A stretch of 64,000 nucleotides of DNA from Ceriagrion tenellum (Eukaryota; Arthropoda; Insecta; Odonata; Coenagrionidae): positions 4,541,258 to 4,605,257 of the forward strand of contig OY720641.1 of the NCBI GenBank assembly GCA_963169105.1, in the 5' to 3' direction. Below the pieces are notes generated by a model. It searched no databases. It was not told where the DNA came from and saw only the letters and a list, made by a program, of their open reading frames with translations. Shown here in pieces: positions 56,598 through 64,000 of this stretch (position 1 is its first letter; each line of letters begins with the position of its first letter). The position numbers were made by a program, and so were the translations under genes.

Positions 56598-59324
56598 ATG
56601 AATTTGAGACATTGAAGTAGGCCTTATGTAATGACCGCGAAAGTTTATCAAGTCATCGGTTTCGCCTGAAAGGCAAGACTTGTATGTGAAGCAATCACCC
56701 AGATGAAAGTAACTTCCTATTAATAAAGTAGTGGAACCATGTCATACAAGACGCTACATTCTCAGTGGAGGTTGATGATGAAAAACTTAATTGATTTGAT
56801 GCGATCGCAGCCAAAGATTAGAGAACGAGTGCATCAGGCAAGGTTTCAAAGCCCCTCCGCGAAATTATTCAATTATTGCAAAATTTAATATTTTTCATCT
56901 ATATTCCTGTGTGGCCTCGATCTGAGTGCTGAAATGATTATATCTAAAAAAATTTACAGCAAAATCTTTTTTTGATGGGCTAAAAGCTCGAGCTCTAACG
57001 AAGTATGAATTATTTGATTCAGTCGCTATAGGTATATATTTGGGTCTGCACTGAAAAAGTGCGTCATCATGTTGGCTTTGATTTCGTTGCCGCTGACTAG
57101 CAAGCACCGAGCCTTATAATTGTAAATATTAAATTTCTGTACCACACTGCATATGCGCAGTGGTTGTATCAGCTCTTCAACATTCACGAGCAACCTCTCC
57201 TCCTCTAATCCAGTCAATTTTTGGCCTTGTTTTAAGTCCTGCGTTAACGCGTGTCAAATTGTACTCTATTTGTTGGAATTGATCCTTTCCCAAGCTACAC
57301 GCATAGCTTAAAGCCATTATTCAAGGGTCTTATGGCATCTTTTGCCTTTGGCGCAATTTTGCAAGTCCGGGCATAAAAAATACAAACATTGTGAACACAC
57401 ACGTAGGTGCAATTCTGCCCAAGGTGACGTCGCTAAGAATGGCATTTCGTTTTCTATACTAGCAGAATTTTTTAAAACTTCCGTTGCATGTTTTCTCAGG
57501 GGCAATAAACTATTTGAATTGTTTTCCTTAACGTTTACCTTGATTAATAAGGCATTAAATTTTAATTTCAGGTCAGATATGTTTATTCATATTCAATAGT
57601 CTCTTATTTTAGTTCTGAGTAATGAGCAACTTTTGTTTTTCATTTGCTTTGCAGTCAACATTTTTTTCGTGACCATGGGAGACCTGAAGCGCTGTTTTTT
57701 TTAATCTGTAGAAGAGCTTAGCCATGTTGGCGATCTGACGTGTGTGTAGTCATCCCAGAATTAAAGCTTTTGTTGCACGAATTTTATTATTATCGTTCCC
57801 TTCGCAACCTTCATTTCGTCAAATTAATAAATGGTTATCTAGCCGTCAATATAATTCAACTGGTCCCTCACCTGATGAGCCCTCGTTGCGTTATAAAAGG
57901 TTATTATCTCCCATTGCTCCACTAGTATATTCTTCCAAAAAAAGTTCGGAAGAAGTAATGTGCCGGATGTTCGTGTCTCAGGGGTTAATGTCCCCCGTTT
58001 GCCGCGTTGACCCCTGGCGTGCGAAAGGCTCTCGTTTCATTGCCCCCTAGTTTCATAAATCGTCCTCTCTTCTGCGACCGCTTGCTTATCCCCGCTTTGC
58101 GGCATATCGGGTGGAATGTCGTGCGACGGCTGCTGTTCTAAAGAATGTATGTGTGTGTGTGACTCGAAGGATGCTAGGGGATAGAAATTTGTTGCTTTCT
58201 ACGAATGAAAATGGGGCGAGTCGTTGAACTTTTAGGTGGTCACGACATGTGTTCCGAAATTCCGTTCTTGCAATCGCTATAAATGAAAGCTTGCGAGTAT
58301 TCTAAGAATGTACGACAAGCCAAAGAGGGATATCAATAATGATAGAGACCTAAGTTCTTTCAGTATTTCAACTTTTACCATCCATTTTTTTAGGATATGT
58401 AATTGGCAGATTTTTCACCCATTGGAAATCATTACGGGTTAATTAGAATTTTAGTGTATGTAACAGTCCGTATTTTTTACCAATAGAAAATTAATGGTGG
58501 GTTAATTGGTCTCTGCACACGTAACCGATTATTTTTTAAAATGAAAATATTCAATTTTTTATGTTAAAATAATTTTGAATTTTTTAACAACCATTTTTCA
58601 TCTAGGTGGGTGATCTTCGCTGCTTCTTTTGAAATAACTTGGCTAACGGGTAAATTTTGAAGTGAGTACATGGAATTTCTAAAGTAGCAACGCCTGGAGT
58701 GAAGTTTTCGTCAAAACTGATTGTTATACCCCTTTTTTTAGATCTCATGATGCACTATATGTCATTGCATATTTGTCGGTATTTTTTATGAATTTGATTG
58801 ATATCAGCGTAACGAAGAATATTGATTCTGTCTGCCGTCAGATTGTGCGACCTTTGGCGGAAAGATACATTGCTAGGACTAGAATAGTAGGTGTGGAAAA
58901 TGGCCAAAATTGGTGACAAATTTTGACATGGGAAATATGTCGAATGGGTGAAATGAGAGAAGTTTGAGAAAGGTGCTGCGTTACGTATGGCCAGCCTTTA
59001 AGTGGGACGATTTATCTTCACGCTCCTTCCATATGTTACTTGAACCGTGGCGCACAGCTGGGACCAAAAGCTTTTCTGCTCTTCTCGAAGTTATCTCTCA
59101 TTGTACTTGGTTCTTCCTTTGAAGTGTCCGAATAAAATACTTCAAAGAGCGATCCAACAAGTACTTGCGCGCGTATTTTTAGAATGAATTGTAGAAGACA
59201 CAGTGTCGGGCGGTTCAAAGGTAATATCGCCGAAATCTCAGGATAATTACTACGTTAATTATTCCCAATCATTGCATAAACAAATTATGTGATAAGAAGT
59301 CACTCGCACGGGTGCATATACACT
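56598..59324. other. No gene or recognised repeat
   Basis: AT-rich. A short GT microsatellite occurs near 58147-58161. Short frames lack domains. Confidence 0.35.
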
Positions 59325-59499
59325 AGGGTTGAAATTCGCCATGAAAAAATCATTTGACTTGACTGGGATTCGAACCCGGAAGGAAGAAAGGAAAATGGCT
59401 TGGTGGTGTAACTGGCTAACACACCTGACCGGCAATTGGGATATCCAGGTTCGAATCCCAGTCAAGTCAAATGATTTTTTCATGACGAATTTCAACCCT
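59325..59499 (+). mobile_element. tRNA-derived SINE with an inverted duplicate of its 3' part
   Basis: The plus-strand SINE has an A-box-like TGGTGTAACTGG (59404-59415), CACACCTGACCGGCAA, a perfect B box GGTTCGAATCC (59448-59458), then CAGTCAAGTCAAATGA and TTTTTTCATGACGAATTTCA. The segment from B box to end (59448-59499) is repeated in inverse at 59325-59376 with 51 of 52 positions matching, leaving a 71-nt spacer. The inverted copy lacks the A box, so the pair is one full SINE head plus a truncated opposite copy, forming a very stable hairpin. Confidence 0.75.
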
Positions 59500-62400
59500 G
59501 GTGACGTTAATTAATATTCAATACTCTCTAATAAATAACAAGACATTTCCAAATGGGAAGACACAACTGGTCGCCATAACGCACTCAGCACACACTTCCG
59601 CTTCCCAACCACCATTTCGCTCCCGAGATCCTCATCGTCCTTATCCCTACCTTCATTATCCATAAAACCCTTATCCTCGACCTCCTTACTCTAATCCTCC
59701 CAATATTCGACGAAGACCTCGGTGGCTCTTCGCGCATTAAGTTGCAATCAGGTGGCGCAGAGCGGAGTGGCGGAAATATTGCGACACTCGCAACACCGCT
59801 ACGACTGCTACAGAATTAAGTCTATGTTCCCGCCACGTTTCTTTAAAATTGAATTTTCTCATTTTTTCACTGATAGCTCTCCGGTATCAAGCATGCCAAT
59901 CATGCACATATATTTCTCCGGTGAAAAAACAGTTCAATATATTTTTAACGAAACTGAGCGTAGAACAGAGTAAAACACCATCCAGCCCAGTAAATATATT
60001 TTTTGTAACGTAAGAGGAAAATCAGCTGAGAAGTTTTCCTCCGAATGAACCTGAGGAATATCTGTGCACCTTGAAAGGAGGTGCGTGTGTCAGACACTAG
60101 CCCTTCCTGATTTGTGAACGTATGTTAGAGCAACGGTAGGTTCAAATATCTTCATGTTATTAATTTTTTCAATAAGAAGCAATACTTACTGTTTATTTTA
60201 AATGATTTACGATTCTTCTGAAAATATGTTTATCGCTTGCTTTTGATTTCCAATCCTAATATATACGAAGCACCTACCTAGAATACCTACAGCAGATTAC
60301 TGCCTCATAGGAGTGAAGTACGTCTCTGTGATATTTGCTGAACTTTCAATAAAAATCCGTCAGAAGTTACTCTTGAACAATTAGCGCTTAATTTGCTTGG
60401 CATTGTCCGTAAATGTGGAAAGGTTTTTATTTGTTAATTTTTTTTGCCTTGCATCCGCCCAACTATAGAGTTTCGTCAGTGCTTACTCAAGGACTTTTCG
60501 AGGCTAGATGTGTAATATAAATGAATTTATTAGAGTTTTAGGTTGTCTTAGTCTCCCTGGCTGTCGCTTATGCTATAATGAATGGCCTAAATTAGCCTCC
60601 CTTGTGAAACGTCCCGTCGCAGAGATGAATGGCCTACCTAACCGTTTCGGGTCCAGGATTTCGGATGTTACCTAGCTTTCTGCGTTCAACCTCGTGCAGA
60701 AATGCTTTAAGTAAATCTTTCCATCTGAGTGGTGAATGCTAATGGCATGGATTATTTTATCCCTGAATGGTGTCGTGGAATTTTATACGAGCAGAAGAGA
60801 ATTCAAATGTTCGTATGCTAAGGCCTCTGAAAATATTGTCCTAACTAATATTTTACGGTAGACTTTTCATGTAATCTTTAGTATTTCCACATTGGTTTAA
60901 AATTATTTATTTCTCCTCTTTTTCTATTATATTATCCCATAATTCAATTGCCATGATTTTTCAGTAATTCAAAGACTTGCGCTATGATTTATGGCTAAGA
61001 AATGGCACAATCTAGGCCTCGAATCGAATAATTAGTACTTCAAGAGTATTTGATTTAGTATTTAGTTAAAGTTTGCGGTTGCTTTATGTTATCTGTGTTT
61101 GTATCTTAATATTATTGGTATTATGATGAAACTCGGGCAAAGAAGGTCTTCCTCTTAGTAATCCATTCGTGGAAATAGAATAAAAGGTGCTAAAAGAATT
61201 AAAAATGTGATTAATTTAAATAAAAAATGCATAGAAATATTTGTATGCGTAAATGTAATCCGTGCCGGTAGATTTTGGAGCCAGCGCGTTCAAAATGCAT
61301 AATTTTCGTTTTTCAGTTAAAGAAACTTGATCTTTCCAATTTCAAGTAAATATCCAAGTATTTACTCATGTTTGTTATGCACAAAAGTAAATAGAGACCA
61401 GAAAAAATAAATGAAACATCAATTTCTCACCATTTTGGCTTTGCTATTGGTTATATGTTGAGAAAAAGAGGCTTAGACTCGGCAATTAGATATTTGTGAT
61501 AAATATATTTATACCATTAGGATGTATATTTAGACATTTTCTGTAGATATACGAATCTTAATTAAGCACAAGAAGGGCTGTGTCGTTGTTGAGCTCGTGT
61601 TGAGTGATCTGGAGGGATGGTCGAAAAACTAATCCCGGGTGATGTAGCTCCACCTCCGTCCTTGGGATATCTCCCCTTGGATTTCCAATTTCGCCTCGAC
61701 AGCGTTAATCGCATTAAATGAAGGAAGGCTGGAGACCCTTGAAATTAATTCGTGCTCCCCATTGAGTCCATTTGCATAATCAGCTAATAAGGATTACCTT
61801 CTCTCGGAATAAAAGTAATCTAGTCAACTGGGTCTTTGGAACTGTTTTAAGCTCAGGATGTTTTCTAATTTTTATGCCTGGAAACTGCGCGCGGACGCGG
61901 TGCTTACATTTCTCTCATACGAAGATAATTTGGAAGTAAATTGCTGAACTCACCCTCGTTATTTCCTCATGCAAAAATATCTTTGTAATCAACTTACCAT
62001 TTTCGTTGGTGATGACACTAACAAATGTTTCACCAGGACTACGCGAGTCGCAAAATCCATATTTTCGTTTGAATAGTTAAGGAAGTACAATTTTAAAAAG
62101 TTATTGCCCTCAAAAACGCAATCAATTTTCAAGAAATTCAATTAGTCCAAGCACGAATTTTTCCAATTCGTGGGACACGGAGTTCTGTACACAGCTCCAA
62201 TTCAATCATAAAGTTGAGCCGTCGCTTTCCGCTATTTTTTTGTTATCGTGTGCCTCTATCTCCAAATCCTTGCATTGGGAGTTGTGATCTTGTTGCTGCA
62301 ATGTTGGCGAATCAGACATGATGTGGGATGAAGAATGGAAGTAATATTTTTAGAATCTCTTATTTTTTCCGACTTCTAAAATATATTTTAGAATATCGTT

Positions 62401-63187
62401 TTTGAGTTTTGGTGAATTATTGGTTGCTTATGTTAAATATTTCGGTCACGATGCTGGAGGATAACATACCTTATGCTCAGTGATACGGTATCATGCGGCA
62501 TTCTGTGTTACGCGAAATCATTTGCGACACAATGAGATATAATTCAATATACACAACAGTTTGATATCATGTTATATCGTATTTCGTGATACATCCCGAT
62601 TTTAGCCTTGAATAATTGAATGAAATAGCGATATTCAGTAGTGCTATCACAAAGTCTTAGTATTAACCACGGTGGAGATTGAATCACGGCCGGAAGAATT
62701 ATCCGGACGAATGGAATAATACTCCTTGGACATAAGACGCTCTTTATGATCCGCTCAGACTAGCGCCGCGACCGCATTCGTAACTGCCAGTGCTGCGCGG
62801 AGGCGGCGATTCCGTTGCTCACGCGCCCGTTAAGACTCACGTCTTGAGTGATGCCTGCTCCAGTGAGCACACAAGCACTCCCGCGTTAACGCTAATTCGT
62901 TATCATTCTCTTATATTCTGCTATGCTTTTGCTGCTCAGGGAGAGGAATTTAGGGGAATGGTTTTTTAAATGGCAACCGATTATATTTCTCCGCCTCACC
63001 TTTATCGCTCTCCTTCCTCCCCAACTTCCTGCGTACCCTTTACTTCGGCCTCCTAACTTCCGACATTCTGTTCCCGTTCAGCCTGAAAAAGAAAATCAAA
63101 CCTTAAGGTCATTGTCTCGCAGACTAAGTCACCATGATATTTACTCTTTAACAATATTTCTATTAGATATAGGCAGTATACCAATGG
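59500..63187. other. No gene or recognised repeat
   Basis: AT-rich. A degenerate ATG/GATAT-rich texture at about 62480-62600 resembles 39690-40225. No coding signal. Confidence 0.35.
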
Positions 63188-63232
63188 AGTGGAATTCATC
63201 GTGAAAAAATCATTTCACTTAAATCGATCTAT
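63188..63232 (-). mobile_element. SINE 3'-end scrap
   Basis: GGAATTCATCGTGAAAAAAT followed by CATTTCACTT (plus strand) matches the inverted arm at 59331-59360 (TGAAATTCGCCATGAAAAAA, TCATTTGACTT). About 30-45 bp is recognisable, and no tRNA-like boxes remain. Confidence 0.4.
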
Positions 63233-63300
63233 GATCTCTCTGTTGTCGGTTACAGGTGTTAGCTAGAGGTACTGTATTCCGTATAGAGGGTCACTAGTGT

Positions 63301-63742
63301 TAAGGCTGGGACACAATCAATGTGTACGTGTAACGTGAGCCGTTAACGGGAATACGCGAAAAGATGGCTGACGGGAAAGTATAGCGAACGGACACAATCA
63401 ACGTGTACTACGGGGAGTATTACATGTACGCGAGAGATGGGCAACTTTCATCTCTTCCCGTGTCCCGTGCACGGATAGGCCAATCAGAATAGTCCCGAGA
63501 ATCCGGGAATGGGAGCCATCTGTCGGCAGATACATCCAACTGTTGAAGATTGCTCTCGGCGAAGACGACTTATTTACTTCCACACGTGTTTACACCTGAT
63601 CTCTCAGCTGCGGCTGCGTTAGTCAATCGTTACTCCGGGCCGCGTTAACGTCGATTGTGACCACTGACTTGCGTTTCCCGTCTTCCGTTGTCCCGTTAAC
63701 GTCTCGCGTCACACGTACACGTTGATTGTATCCCAGCCTTTA
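63301..63742. mobile_element. MITE with about 50-bp terminal inverted repeats (hAT-like?)
   Basis: The left end TAAGGCTGGGACACAATCAA (63301) pairs with the right end, whose reverse complement is TAAAGGCTGGGATACAATCA (from 63742). The match continues through GTGTACGTGT and CGTTAACGGG for about 50 bp. The motif GACACAATCAACGTGTAC recurs internally near 63391. Flanks share CTAGT at the same offset (ACTAGTGT and GCTAGTTA), compatible with a decayed 8-bp duplication as in hAT elements. No transposase fits in 440 bp. The 61-codon frame inside has no domain. Confidence 0.65.
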
Positions 63743-64000
63743 GCTAGTTAACGCGCTGAGCCATCTTATTTGAAGGTGTATTTTAGCTGAAGTAATCATA
63801 CCTGACTGGCTATTGGAAGGTCTGTTTTCGATTTCTGGTCATTTTATATTATCTTTTCTTGCCGAATTCCATCCTGTTGGTTTATACGCTGACACTATTG
63901 TGCATGACTTGAATGAAAAGTCATTTCTGCCCTTATCAGGGACTTGGACATTGTTACTGTTATATTTTTATGATATTTTTATGCATTATATTTATTATAA

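Noticed and set aside
59401..59465. Possible tRNA gene
   Set aside because: The boxes are good but the ends do not pair as an acceptor stem; related fragments at 42775 and 63188 show it is a repeat.
1..64000. CRISPR array, operon, phage or bacterial mobile element
   Set aside because: No regularly spaced repeats, no ribosome-binding-site-led gene strings, and all recognised elements are eukaryotic.

Overview
The window looks like animal, most likely arthropod (insect), nuclear DNA that is intergenic or intronic. It is AT-rich, has no operon-like gene packing, and carries several classes of eukaryotic transposable element. These are a BEL/Pao LTR retrotransposon, two superfamilies of non-LTR retrotransposon, tRNA-derived SINEs and inverted-repeat DNA elements. 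No species can be named from the sequence. No host protein-coding gene is firmly supported; one 59-nt exon-like segment (33780-33838) and one 60-codon ORF (48619-48801) are weak candidates.

The only near-complete coding element is a BEL/Pao retrotransposon on the minus strand at 21313-27469. It has TG...CA LTRs that differ only in the lengths of a TA tract and an A run, a CAATT 5-bp target duplication, a tRNA-Tyr-like primer binding site, a gag ORF with zinc knuckles and the start of the protease, and a pol ORF with RT (YVDD), RNase H and integrase (HHCC, D-D-E). Gag and pol are offset by one nucleotide inside the protease. The element sits inside an older inverted-repeat element whose arms survive at 21165-21228 and 27528-27591; a partial third copy lies at 10277-10380.

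Decayed LINEs are spread through the window. At least eight loci belong to a CR1/L2-like family, most with a conserved 3' stem-loop followed by GTAGAT repeats: 1254-1430, 6983-7664, 8696-9304, 11487-11829, 16480-16853, 18757-19942, 20776-21117, 30909-31471 and 55995-56597. An RTE-like family is at 3872-4480, 9314-9360, 12233-12789, 15656-15720 and 46665-47215, all but the short 9314 scrap clearly on the minus strand. tRNA-derived SINEs lie at 9451-9655, 42775-42852, 51455-51610, 59325-59499 (as an inverted pair) and 63188-63232. Inverted-repeat DNA elements occur at 61-322, 38230-38893 (Mutator-like, probable 9-bp target duplication) and 63301-63742.

Observations most worth a second look are: a cluster of three hammerhead-ribozyme-like motifs at 18436-18571 resembling those of Penelope-like elements; the gag/pol frame offset in an element with substitution-free LTRs; an unclassified ~540-580 bp repeat present twice at the left end (387-925, 2224-2806); a SINE inverted duplication with 51 of 52 arm positions matching; and a 106-bp tandem duplication with one mismatch (42353-42564). 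The long remaining stretches hold no coding signal I can defend. I did not find a credible new multi-gene system here.
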